A DNA stretch of 46,791 nucleotides from Actinomadura rubrisoli (GTDB lineage: Bacteria; Actinomycetota; Actinomycetes; Streptosporangiales; Streptosporangiaceae), in assembly GCF_004349215.1 (NCBI RefSeq), contig NZ_SMKU01000026.1, forward strand, positions 1 through 46,791, given 5' to 3'. Positions 33,908-42,712 of this stretch are shown piece after piece. Made by a program: the position numbers and the translations under genes. Position 1 is the stretch's first letter, and each line of letters starts with the position of its first letter. The notes under the pieces are model-generated. The model made no database searches. It was not told where the DNA came from and was given only the letters and a program-made list of their open reading frames with translations.

Positions 33908-35143
33908 GTGCAGCGGAGGGTGACCGCAGGGGTTCGTACCGGGGCGGGGCTCGCGGGAGCGGTGCTGCTCTTGGCGACGGCCTGCTCCGGGGGAGAGAAG
34001 GACGACGGGGTCACCGTCGGCGGCAAGGGCGACTCGGCGGCCCCCCAGGTGACGGTCAACCCCGGCAACGGGGACGGCAAGGCCAGGCCGGAGGCGGGCG
34101 TCGTCGTCACCGCCACGGGCGGGACCCTGGAGCAGGTGACCGTCACGCTCAAGGGCAAGCCGGTCGACGGCGCGATGTCCGCGGACAAGACGAGCTGGAG
34201 GTCGCGCACGCTGCGCCCCGGCGCGCAGTACGCGGTCGCCGCCGTCGCCAAGAGCCCCAAGGGCAAGTCGACGACGGTGAACGCCAAGTTCGCCACCCTC
34301 AAGGCGGCGGCCGAACTGGACATCGCCGACGTCAGCCCGACCAAGGGCGAGAAGGTCGGCGTCGGCATGCCGATCATCGTCACCTTCAACCGCGCCGTCG
34401 GCGACCGCAAGGCCGTCGAGCGCGCGCTGGAGGTCAAGTCGACCAAGCCCGCGACCGGCGCGTGGTTCTGGGTGAGCGACACCCAGGTGATCTTCCGCAC
34501 CAAGAACGGCGCGTACTGGCAGCCGAACCAGTCGGTCACCTTCACCGCGAAGCTGGCGGGCGTCAAGTCGGGCAAGAAGACCTACGGCATGACCGACTAC
34601 ACGCGCAAGTTCCGCATTGGCGACGCGCACATCATCAACGTGAGCACCAAGACGCACCGGCTCGTCGTCAAGAAGAACGGCAAGAAGGTCAAGTCCTGGG
34701 GGATCAGCGCCGGCCGCGGCGGCCGCGTCGTCAACGGCGTCGACACCTACCTGACCACCAGCGGCATCCACCTGACCATGGGCAAGGAGAATCCGGCGAT
34801 CATGACGTCGGAGTGGATGGGCGTCAAGCCGGACGACAAGAAGAACGGCGGCTACAAGGAGATCATCCCGCACGCGGTGCGGATCTCCAACAGCGGCGAG
34901 TACATCCACTCGATGGCCGGCACCGTGTGGGCGCAGGGCCGCCAGAACGTCAGCCACGGCTGCCTCAACTCCCCGCCCGCCGCCGCCCAGTGGTTCTACA
35001 ACTGGTCCTACCGCGGCGACCCGGTCATCATCACCGGCACCAAGCGCGGCCTCCCCTGGAACAACGGCTGGTCCTTCTACGAGATGCCGTGGAAGAAGTG
35101 GGTCAAGGGCAGCGCCCTCGACCAATCGGTGACCACAGCCTGA
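33908..35143 (+). CDS. L,D-transpeptidase lipoprotein, copy 2
   Basis: A 411-residue paralogue of the preceding gene with the same order: signal and lipobox LATAC (about residues 22-26), two Ig-like domains (the second with VGVGMPIIVTFNRAV), and a YkuD domain with HSMAGTVWAQGRQNVSHGCL (catalytic His and Cys). The C-terminus is lysine-rich and aromatic. GTG 33908 lies five bases after GGAGG (33898-33902); the GTG at 33905 would be only two bases away. Two such enzymes side by side suggest division of labour in wall cross-linking. Confidence 0.9.
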   Translation: MQRRVTAGVRTGAGLAGAVLLLATACSGGEKDDGVTVGGKGDSAAPQVTVNPGNGDGKARPEAGVVVTATGGTLEQVTVTLKGKPVDGAMSADKTSWRSRTLRPGAQYAVAAVAKSPKGKSTTVNAKFATLKAAAELDIADVSPTKGEKVGVGMPIIVTFNRAVGDRKAVERALEVKSTKPATGAWFWVSDTQVIFRTKNGAYWQPNQSVTFTAKLAGVKSGKKTYGMTDYTRKFRIGDAHIINVSTKTHRLVVKKNGKKVKSWGISAGRGGRVVNGVDTYLTTSGIHLTMGKENPAIMTSEWMGVKPDDKKNGGYKEIIPHAVRISNSGEYIHSMAGTVWAQGRQNVSHGCLNSPPAAAQWFYNWSYRGDPVIITGTKRGLPWNNGWSFYEMPWKKWVKGSALDQSVTTA

Positions 35144-35154
35144 CCACCACCGCA

Positions 35155-35186
35155 CGCCCGCGGTCCGCCCCGTGCGGCCGCGGGCG
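35155..35186 (+). terminator. Hairpin after the second L,D-transpeptidase gene
   Basis: CGCCCGCGG (35155-35163) pairs with CCGCGGGCG (35178-35186), with an inner CCGC/GCGG stem. No T-run follows. It lies 11 bases past the stop codon and separates this gene from the synthase operon. Confidence 0.65.
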
Positions 35187-35222
35187 ACGCGCCGTTCACG
35201 TGGTGACTATCTGCGATGATTT

Positions 35223-35262
35223 CATTACCATCGGTGCAGAAGCGGCATACCTCTAGGTAATG
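35223..35262. promoter_or_regulatory. Inverted repeats upstream of the synthase operon
   Basis: CATTACC (35223-35229) and GGTAATG (35256-35262) are inverted across 26 bases, and TACC-TCTA-GGTA lies inside the right end. The surrounding gap (35187-35315) is A/T-richer than the neighbourhood and contains TATTGT (about 35303-35308) as a possible -10 box. This is the likely control region of the operon; no local regulator gene is adjacent. Confidence 0.45.
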
Positions 35263-35315
35263 GACAACCCTCTGGCGTCGCTATATGTCGGTCGGTTGCC
35301 ATATTGTTACTCTCT

Positions 35316-36785
35316 GTGGAGAAAGGTGATTCCAGAGGACCATCCGAGGGGTGCTTCGCGATCAATCGCTTCGACAGCACAGTCATCCTGCTGTTTCCAG
35401 GGTCGACAAGTGATCCGCGCCCCGGTGCGCTGCGGACGCTGGTCGGCGAACGTGCGGGAGCGCAGGAGATTCTCGACGTTGTCCGAGGCGTGGCGGCGGA
35501 GTTCGAATGCGGCGACGACCTCCTGGCCCTCCTGGACGGCAAGGAGCGCGAAAGCTCCGCAGCGGAAGGTCTTTCGCCGGCGCCGCGGTATCTGCTCCAG
35601 TTCGCCGCGGCGCTGATCGCGGATGCCGCATGGTCGGCCCGGGGAGGGGAGCCCGCGGCCCGCGTAGGGCACAGCATGGGAGAGATCGCCGCTCTGACCG
35701 CGGCGGGAGCTCTGAGCATCGAGGATGGCGCCCGGCTGATCTGCCTGCGCGTCCGCGCCCTGGAGAAGGACTACCGGCAAGGCGGCATGCTGGCGCTCGG
35801 GACGCGGGCCGACCGGGCCCGGGCCGTGACGGCGGCCGTCGACGACCCGCGCCTGGCCGTCGCGTGTGAGAACGCGCCACGGCAGACGGTGATCAGCGGG
35901 CCCTCCGGCGCCCTGGAACCGGTGATCGCGGTCTGCGGCGCCCTGGGGGTGCGGTGCACACCGATCGACGCGCCGTACGCCTATCACAATCGGCGTCTGG
36001 CGCCGGCGGCCGCGGCGCTCACCGACTCGGCCCGGCACCTTCGGCGGCGGCCGCCGCGCGGCGTGGTCTGCTCGCCGACCTTGGGCCGGGATGTCACGGC
36101 CGCCGACGATCCTGTCGCCGTGGTCGCCGAGGCGCTGACACGCCCGGTCATGTTCGCCGAGGCGATTCGCCGCCTGCACGCTGCCGGCGCGCAAACATTC
36201 GTCGAATGCGGTCCGGGCCGGGTCTTGGCCCGTTGTGTGGAGGCGACCGTTCCCGATGTGCACACGGAGTCCTCGCTGGAGCCGGACCGGAGATCGGCCG
36301 GGCCGCCGCCTACTCCGAAGTCGGAGCCGCCCACTCCAGCGACAGAGCCGCCCACTCCAGCGACAGAGCCGCCCACTCCAGCGGCAGAGCCGCCCACTCC
36401 AGCGACAGAGCCGGCCACCCCAACGCCGGAGCCGGCCGCTTCAACGCCGGAGCGGGCCGCTCCGAAGCCGGAGCCGGCCGCTTCCCCGGACCCGCGGGCG
36501 GCCGCGCATCCGACAGATAGACGACAGGACATCCTGCGGGAGCTGCGCGAGATGTACGCGGCCAGGCTCGGCTACCCGCCCGAGGCGCTGGCCGAGGACG
36601 CCGAACTCGAAGTCGACCTGGGGGTCGACTCCATCAAGCAGGCCGAACTGCTCACCCGGGTCGGCGAGCAGTACGGCCTGCCCTCGCCGGCGGAGAACGC
36701 CCGGCTGAGCGACCTTCTCACCCTCGCCGATGTCGCCGACCTCGTCGCCGACCACCTCGACGACCCGGAACGGCCGGCCACATGA
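35316..36785 (+). CDS. Acyltransferase-ACP protein of a PUFA-type synthase
   Basis: A 489-residue two-domain protein. The AT (about residues 20-310) has the nucleophile motif RVGHSMGEIAALTAAGAL (Ser120), RVRALEK, and APYAYHNRRL near the substrate pocket, and ends FVECGPGRVLARCV. A proline/threonine/alanine/glutamate repeat linker (about 325-400) joins a single ACP (about 405-485) with DLGVDSIKQAELL, the phosphopantetheine Ser439; 'GVDSIK' is the form typical of PUFA-synthase carriers. It would load malonyl (or a related) unit and carry the growing chain for the next gene product. The start is uncertain: GTG 35316 or TTG 35304; neither has a good ribosome site. Separated from the next gene by 10 bases. 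Confidence 0.85.
   Translation: MEKGDSRGPSEGCFAINRFDSTVILLFPGSTSDPRPGALRTLVGERAGAQEILDVVRGVAAEFECGDDLLALLDGKERESSAAEGLSPAPRYLLQFAAALIADAAWSARGGEPAARVGHSMGEIAALTAAGALSIEDGARLICLRVRALEKDYRQGGMLALGTRADRARAVTAAVDDPRLAVACENAPRQTVISGPSGALEPVIAVCGALGVRCTPIDAPYAYHNRRLAPAAAALTDSARHLRRRPPRGVVCSPTLGRDVTAADDPVAVVAEALTRPVMFAEAIRRLHAAGAQTFVECGPGRVLARCVEATVPDVHTESSLEPDRRSAGPPPTPKSEPPTPATEPPTPATEPPTPAAEPPTPATEPATPTPEPAASTPERAAPKPEPAASPDPRAAAHPTDRRQDILRELREMYAARLGYPPEALAEDAELEVDLGVDSIKQAELLTRVGEQYGLPSPAENARLSDLLTLADVADLVADHLDDPERPAT
36324..36470. repeat. Tandem 21-base repeats encoding the AT-ACP linker
   Basis: Seven head-to-tail units begin with GAG CCG (or GAG CGG). The first four are nearly identical, GAGCCGCCCACTCCAGCGAC plus A, encoding E-P-P-T-P-A-T; the later ones degenerate to EPATPTP, EPAASTP and ERAAPKP. 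They form a flexible, extended tether between AT and ACP. Confidence 0.9.
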
Positions 36786-36795
36786 GGAGGTCGCC

Positions 36796-39700
36796 TTGAC
36801 AGCCACTCCGTTCTTCCGTGACCGGCTCGTGCTGGTGACCGGCGGCGCGCGCGGTGTGGGACGCGAGATCGTCCGGATGCTCGTGGCCCAGGGCGCGCAT
36901 GTGATCATCAACTACTTCCACTCGCGCGATGCCGCACGCGATCTGCGGGCCGAGATCACCGAGCGGGGCGGACGAGCCGATCTCATCTGGGCGTCGGTCG
37001 CCAAGCAGGACCACGTGGAGCGCATGTTCGAAGAGATCACCGAACGCCACGGGCACCTCGACACCCTGATCAACAATGCGGCGGCCGGGGCCGTCCTGCC
37101 GCCCGAGCAACTGGAGGAAACGCACTGGCTACGCGGATTCAGGACGAATGTGCTCGGCAGCTTCTGGTGCAGTATGGGTGCCGCCCGGCTGATGGCCGAT
37201 CGACCGGGCGCGGCTATCGTCAACCTGTCCTCGATAGGATCCGACCAGGTCACCCATCGCGACTACATGTCGCTCGGGTGCACCAAGGCGGGGGTCGAGG
37301 CACTTACCCGGTACCTGGCCGTGGAATTGGCTCCCCGGGGTATCCGGGTCAACACCGCGTCGGCCGGCCTGCTCGCCAGTGAGGTGGCGGGACTCTTCCA
37401 CGAGGCCGACCGGTGGAAGAATTCGATATGCGAATCCACCGCGCTCCATCGCCTCGGCACCATGGCCGAACTGGCCGCCCTGGTGCTGTTCTTGGCCTCG
37501 GACGACGCACAGTGGATCACCGGCCAGAGAATCGTCGCCGATGGCGGCTTCGCGCTGGCCCCCGGCCCGCTGGGCATGTGGCCGGGCCACGAGGCGGCCA
37601 TGGCGCCGGACGTCGCCGCCACGCCGTCCGCCCCACCCGCGCGGCCTGCGTATGGGGGCCCGGTCGCGGTGGTGGGCGCGGGCGTGGCCGTCCCCGGAGC
37701 GAGCACATTGGAGGAACTGTGGGAACTGCTGCAAGGCGACCGCGATGTGTTCAGTGAGCCGGACCGGTACAACATCGATGACTTCCACTGCCCCGATCCA
37801 GCCGTATCCGACCGCACCTACACGCGCGTCGGAGGGTACGTCAAGGCGTTGCGCGCGCATCCGGAGCTGGCCCGGGAACTGCGCGCCGGCGACTGGCCGA
37901 GTGACACAGAACTGGCCCCGAGGCTCCTGAGGCACTGCCTGCACCAGGCACTTGAGGGAGTCGCAAGGGACAGCGCGGACCGCTGGCTCTTCTCGGCGGG
38001 AACCGGGCTGCAGTACCTGTTCTTCGAGCACGCGCTGATGAACTCGTCCTACCTGGCCCGATTCGAGCATTTGCTTGATCAAGGCCCGCTGAGGGACGCC
38101 GTCGCCAGCGCCTTGTCGGCGCACTATCACCATGACGGTGTAGTGCCGCGCGACATGCTGTCCGCCGACACCTACCGCATGGTCGCCAGCGGCCTGCTGC
38201 CGGAATCCACCGAAATGGTGTCCGTGGACACCGCGTGTTCCACGGGCCTGTACGCTCTCGACCTCGGGATCAGGGCGATTCGCGAAGGCTCGTGCGATGT
38301 GGCCGCCTGCGGAACGGCGTTCGAGTACACCCCGCGACTACAGGTACTGCTCGCCCGCGCCCACGCGATCAGCCGCAGCGGCCGTGTCCGCGCCTTCGAC
38401 CGCGACGGCGACGGGACGATCTTCGGCGAGGGCGCCGGCATGGTGATCCTCAAGCCGCTGGACCGCGCGCACGCCGACGGCGACCCGGTGCTGGCCGTGC
38501 TCGCCGGCACGGGCGTGGCCTCCGACGGCAAGGCCAAGGCCATCTACGCGCCGAACGCCGCCGGCCAGCGGAAGGCGATCTCACACGCGTGGCGGGACGC
38601 CGGCATCGGCGACCGCGACATCGACTGGGTGATCGCCCACGGCACCGGCACCCCGGCCGGTGACGAGACGGAACTGGCCGTGCTGTCGGAGTTGATCGGC
38701 ACCCAGGGCGCCCCCTGCCCGATCACCTCCAACAAACCGATCGTCGGGCACACCGGATCGACCGCCGGCATGGTCTCGCTGCTGCATGCGATCCTGGCCA
38801 TGCGCCACGACCTCATCCCGGCCCAGCGAATGTTCAGCGGCCCCCGGACCCCTCTCGACCCGGCCCGCACCCGTTCGACGATCCCCACCGATCCGGTGCC
38901 GTGGCCGTCACGGCTTGACCGTCCCCGCATCGCGGGCATCTCATCGTTCGGATTCGGCGGCACCGACGCCCACCTGATCGTCGCCGATGACCATCCGGCC
39001 CTCCCCGCCCCAGAGGCGAACGTGACCACGACCGGCGACCCCATGGTGCTCGTCGGATGGGCGGGCGGATTCCCGGGGGAGCCCGAAGGCGAGCAGGGCG
39101 CGCCGGCCGCGTGGCTGCGCGGACGCGGTCGTCCGCCGCCCTTGGACTTCGGCGCCGCCTATCCGCCCGAGCGCTGTACCGGCCTGCAGATCCCGCCGGC
39201 CGTCATCGAGCACCTGGACCGCGTCCAGATGATGGCTCTGGAGGCGACGGGACGGCTGGCCGCATCCCTCGGCGCGGCCTGGGAAGAGCTGACCGAGACC
39301 ACCGGCGTCATCGTCGCCAATATGAGCGGCCAGCGACGCGCCGAGGACTTCGGCGAGCGCATCTACCTCGATGACTGTGGCCGGGCGTTGAGCGCACTGC
39401 CCGACCAGGACACCGTCGCCGCCGCCATGGAGGGCTTGCGGGACCAGGTCCGGAACGCCGTTCCCGCCACCACGGAGGATTCGATCGCGGGCTGCCTCGC
39501 GAACCTGGCGGCCGGAAGGGTCGCCAACTACTACAACCTGCGCGGGCCCAACATCTTGATGGACGCGGGGCTGGACTCGGCCGCGGCCGCGCTGCGCTGT
39601 GCCGAGCGCTGGCTGCGGCACGGCGTGTGCCGGCTCGCCCTGGTGCACGCTGTCAACGGCAACGCCACCGAATCCTGGCGGGCGCTGCTGAACGACCTGG

Positions 39701-42700
39701 TTCCGCCCGGCCGGAGCTTGGCCGAAGGCGCGCTGGCATGGGCGCTCACGACGCGATCGTTCGCCCGGCGGCGTGGCCTGCCGGTGCTGGCGACGATCGC
39801 CACGGAGATGGGCACCGGAGGCGAGGCGGGCTCCGACTCCCCGGTCCGGGGCACCGCATGGTCGATGCCGCCACTGCGGGGCGCCGACCGGACCTATCTG
39901 GCCGCCGACGGCCTCATCGCAGGTCTCAACGCCGTCCTCGCCAACCGCACGATCCATCTGAGCCCCGGAACACCCGACGCCCCTCGCATCATCATCGAGC
40001 CCGGCGATGGGCGTTACGGCGAGGGCGCTGATGAGGGCGCCGACGAGAACGCCGACAAGGGCGCGGGCGAGGGTGCTGACGAGGGCACGGGCGAGAGCGC
40101 CGCCCGCAGTCCGGCCGACGAGCACGACGTGGTCACGCTGTCGCTCAGGCCGAGCCCTTTGCCGGCGCGGTCCGTCCGGCGGCCGACTCAGGCGTTGCCC
40201 GCACACACGCTCGTCGTCACCGATGACGCCGGACTGGCCGAACAGGTCACCGCCGCCCATGGCAGCGAACGTGGTGACATGGCCATCTGGTGTCCCGCCG
40301 GACAGGAGGCGCCGTGCCCGGAGGCGGTCCCGGTCGACCCGCTGCACGCCGCCGCGGCGGCTGCCGAGCTACCGTTCAAGCCCCGGCATGTCCGGGTGCT
40401 GGCACGGCTGCCCGAGCTTTCCGCCGCCCCTGACGCCCCTGACGCGCCGGTCGACCGCCTGCTCATCCTGCACGATCTGACGTTCGCGGCCTTGCAGGCG
40501 AGCTTCGGGGACGCCGCCGAGAGCGGGTCTTTCGTGATCGTTCTCAAGGGCGGCCTCCGCCGTGATAGTCCTGCGGCCTTCGCCGGCCTGTTCACCGGCT
40601 TGACGAAGACCTCGCATCTGGAATCGCCCGGCATCTGGAGCTGCTGCCTGCTGCTGGACGATCAGGCCGCCGACGCCGAAGTGCTGTCGATCCTGGAGCG
40701 CGAGAGCACGGCATTCCAGCCGGCGACCGTCGTCGCTTACCGTGACCGTCGCAGATTGACGTACGCACTGGAGCAGGTCGAGACCGCACGCGGCCCCGGC
40801 ACCCACGAGGACCTGTCGTTGAACGGCGACTCGGTAGTCGTCGCGACAGGAGGAGGCCGCGGCATCACCGCCCGCGTCCTCACCGCCTTGGCCGAGCGGA
40901 CCGGCTGTCATCTGTACCTGCTGGGCAGGACCGATCCGAGCACTCTCGATGACGGCCCTCTTCCCAGCCGGCAGGACTTTCTGCGACTCCGGCTGGCCGC
41001 CGCACCAGGGCGGAGCGTCCGCGAGGCCAACCAGCTGTACGAGCGTCAGCGCCGGGCCCACGAGGTCCGCGCGACGTGCGAGGCGCTGTCCCAGCACGTC
41101 GGCGGTGACCACGTGCACTACCTGCGATGCGACGTCGGCGACCTCGCGGCCGTCCAGTCGGCGATACGCCTGATCACCGAGCGGCACCAGCGGATAGATC
41201 TGCTGATCCATGGCGCCGGCCAGAGCGCCTCCAAGGCACTGGCACGCAAGACCGTGCAGGACTTTCGCCGAGTGCGCGACACCAAGGTCCGCGGATATCT
41301 CAACCTCCGCGCGGCACTCCAGCGGAACGCGCCCACGCGGTGGTGCAACTTCAGTTCGCTGGCCGCCCTGACCGGGCAGCCCGGCGACCACGACTATGTC
41401 GCCGCCAACGACTTTCTGCTGACCGCGGCCTGGGCCTCCCGGCAGGACTCCGCATCGGAGTACAGCCTGCTGTGGTCGGCATGGAGCGATGTCGGCATGG
41501 CGAGCGACGACCTGGTCGCGGGCCGCATGCGCCGCAACGGTCCCGGCGATACGCCGATCTCGCCGGAGCGGGGGGTCGCGCAGTTCCTCCGCGCACAGGC
41601 GTCCGAGCCGCCCCCGGTCCTGGCCTATCCGCGTTCGGCCGAAGCGCGGACCCTGGGCGACATCGGGCTGGATCGCCCCAGCGAAACCGATCCCGAAACC
41701 GATCGCGAACCGGATCCCGGACCCGAAGCGTTCTCCCCGACACCGATGCTCGACCAGCAGGTGTCGCGCGGTGCCGACCAGATCGTCTTCACCAAGACGT
41801 TCACCACCGAAGGCGACTGGTGGCTGCCCCACCACGTCATCGACGACCGGCCCACCGTCCCCGGAGTGTTCACCATCGAGACCGCCGTGGAGGCCGCCAA
41901 CCGGTTCAGGCCGGACCTGCGGCTCCTCCAGGTGCGTGGCTTGCGGCTGCACGCTCCGATCACCGTCAGGCCCGGACGCTCGCGCGCGGTCAAGGTGCGG
42001 GCCACGCTGCTGTCCTCACAGGACGAGCAGGCCACCGTGGCCGTCCACGTCCTGTCCGATGTCATCGCCCCTAACGGGACACTGCTGCGAGCGGACCGGC
42101 TCCACCATGAAGTCACCGTCGTCCTGGCCAAGGACCTGCCGCCGGCGCCACGTTGGGACCACCCCGAGCCCCTGGCCTCGGTGGCCCAGGACCCGACCGC
42201 CGTCCCGACCCGGTTCCTGCGCCTGACGGGACCTTTCGCGAGCATCATCGACCCCCGTCACGACGAACGCGGCAGCCTGGCCCACTACGGATTCCCCGCC
42301 CTTGACTCCCGAGAAGACCTGCGCGGATTCCTCGCCCCGGTCCTGATGATGGACGCGATGGTCCGCATGCCCATGTTCTGCCTCTCCACCGGGAACCGCT
42401 TCTTCCTGGGGCAGATCACCGAAGTGAACCGGATCGATGTCCATGCCGATGTGAACGACCTGGACATCATCGACACCTACCGGACCCGGACACGCCTGTG
42501 GGTGAACACGCGTGAGAACCAACAGGAGGTCGCAGCCGTTGCTCCTGACGGAACGGTGCTTCTGCGGATGACCGGCCTGCGGTATGTCTCCCACGCGATC
42601 CTCGACGCCGAAACGGGGGCGATCAGCACCGAACCCGGAGCCGGCAGACCTCTCGCCTTCGGTGGCCCGGAGGCATCGCCCCTGCCCGAGTCGTCGCCCC

Positions 42701-42711
42701 GGACGTCCTGA
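36796..42711 (+). CDS. Multidomain synthase: ER(FabL)-KS-CLF-KR-DH
   Basis: A 1971-residue protein. Domain 1 (about 5-255): SDR closest to FabL-type enoyl reductases, LVTGGARGVG, LEETHW, and Tyr157-x6-Lys164 (YMSLGCTK). Domain 2 (about 285-735): ketosynthase with DTACSTGLYAL (Cys481), AHGTGTPAG (His615) and KPIVGHTGS (His652). Domain 3 (about 750-1065): KS-like chain length factor; the cysteine position reads DAGLDSAAAAL (Leu926). An acidic Gly/Ala/Asp/Glu repeat (about 1075-1105) follows. Domain 4 (about 1130-1610): KR with TGGGRGIT and Tyr1534. Domain 5 (about 1655-1950): double hotdog DH with LPHHVIDDRPTVPG and LMMDAMVRM. Start TTG 36796 with GGAGG (36786-36790). The KS-CLF-KR-DH set marks it as a PUFA/secondary-lipid synthase relative. 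Confidence 0.85.
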   Translation: MTATPFFRDRLVLVTGGARGVGREIVRMLVAQGAHVIINYFHSRDAARDLRAEITERGGRADLIWASVAKQDHVERMFEEITERHGHLDTLINNAAAGAVLPPEQLEETHWLRGFRTNVLGSFWCSMGAARLMADRPGAAIVNLSSIGSDQVTHRDYMSLGCTKAGVEALTRYLAVELAPRGIRVNTASAGLLASEVAGLFHEADRWKNSICESTALHRLGTMAELAALVLFLASDDAQWITGQRIVADGGFALAPGPLGMWPGHEAAMAPDVAATPSAPPARPAYGGPVAVVGAGVAVPGASTLEELWELLQGDRDVFSEPDRYNIDDFHCPDPAVSDRTYTRVGGYVKALRAHPELARELRAGDWPSDTELAPRLLRHCLHQALEGVARDSADRWLFSAGTGLQYLFFEHALMNSSYLARFEHLLDQGPLRDAVASALSAHYHHDGVVPRDMLSADTYRMVASGLLPESTEMVSVDTACSTGLYALDLGIRAIREGSCDVAACGTAFEYTPRLQVLLARAHAISRSGRVRAFDRDGDGTIFGEGAGMVILKPLDRAHADGDPVLAVLAGTGVASDGKAKAIYAPNAAGQRKAISHAWRDAGIGDRDIDWVIAHGTGTPAGDETELAVLSELIGTQGAPCPITSNKPIVGHTGSTAGMVSLLHAILAMRHDLIPAQRMFSGPRTPLDPARTRSTIPTDPVPWPSRLDRPRIAGISSFGFGGTDAHLIVADDHPALPAPEANVTTTGDPMVLVGWAGGFPGEPEGEQGAPAAWLRGRGRPPPLDFGAAYPPERCTGLQIPPAVIEHLDRVQMMALEATGRLAASLGAAWEELTETTGVIVANMSGQRRAEDFGERIYLDDCGRALSALPDQDTVAAAMEGLRDQVRNAVPATTEDSIAGCLANLAAGRVANYYNLRGPNILMDAGLDSAAAALRCAERWLRHGVCRLALVHAVNGNATESWRALLNDLVPPGRSLAEGALAWALTTRSFARRRGLPVLATIATEMGTGGEAGSDSPVRGTAWSMPPLRGADRTYLAADGLIAGLNAVLANRTIHLSPGTPDAPRIIIEPGDGRYGEGADEGADENADKGAGEGADEGTGESAARSPADEHDVVTLSLRPSPLPARSVRRPTQALPAHTLVVTDDAGLAEQVTAAHGSERGDMAIWCPAGQEAPCPEAVPVDPLHAAAAAAELPFKPRHVRVLARLPELSAAPDAPDAPVDRLLILHDLTFAALQASFGDAAESGSFVIVLKGGLRRDSPAAFAGLFTGLTKTSHLESPGIWSCCLLLDDQAADAEVLSILERESTAFQPATVVAYRDRRRLTYALEQVETARGPGTHEDLSLNGDSVVVATGGGRGITARVLTALAERTGCHLYLLGRTDPSTLDDGPLPSRQDFLRLRLAAAPGRSVREANQLYERQRRAHEVRATCEALSQHVGGDHVHYLRCDVGDLAAVQSAIRLITERHQRIDLLIHGAGQSASKALARKTVQDFRRVRDTKVRGYLNLRAALQRNAPTRWCNFSSLAALTGQPGDHDYVAANDFLLTAAWASRQDSASEYSLLWSAWSDVGMASDDLVAGRMRRNGPGDTPISPERGVAQFLRAQASEPPPVLAYPRSAEARTLGDIGLDRPSETDPETDREPDPGPEAFSPTPMLDQQVSRGADQIVFTKTFTTEGDWWLPHHVIDDRPTVPGVFTIETAVEAANRFRPDLRLLQVRGLRLHAPITVRPGRSRAVKVRATLLSSQDEQATVAVHVLSDVIAPNGTLLRADRLHHEVTVVLAKDLPPAPRWDHPEPLASVAQDPTAVPTRFLRLTGPFASIIDPRHDERGSLAHYGFPALDSREDLRGFLAPVLMMDAMVRMPMFCLSTGNRFFLGQITEVNRIDVHADVNDLDIIDTYRTRTRLWVNTRENQQEVAAVAPDGTVLLRMTGLRYVSHAILDAETGAISTEPGAGRPLAFGGPEASPLPESSPRTS

Positions 42712-42712
42712 G

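Noticed and set aside
36324..36470. Regular 21-base repeats that could suggest a CRISPR array
   Set aside because: The units are head-to-tail without spacers, keep a reading frame and encode a proline-rich linker in the AT-ACP protein.
39043..39990. The second KS-like domain as an active ketosynthase
   Set aside because: The cysteine position is Leu926 and the histidine motifs are absent, so it is a chain length factor-type domain.
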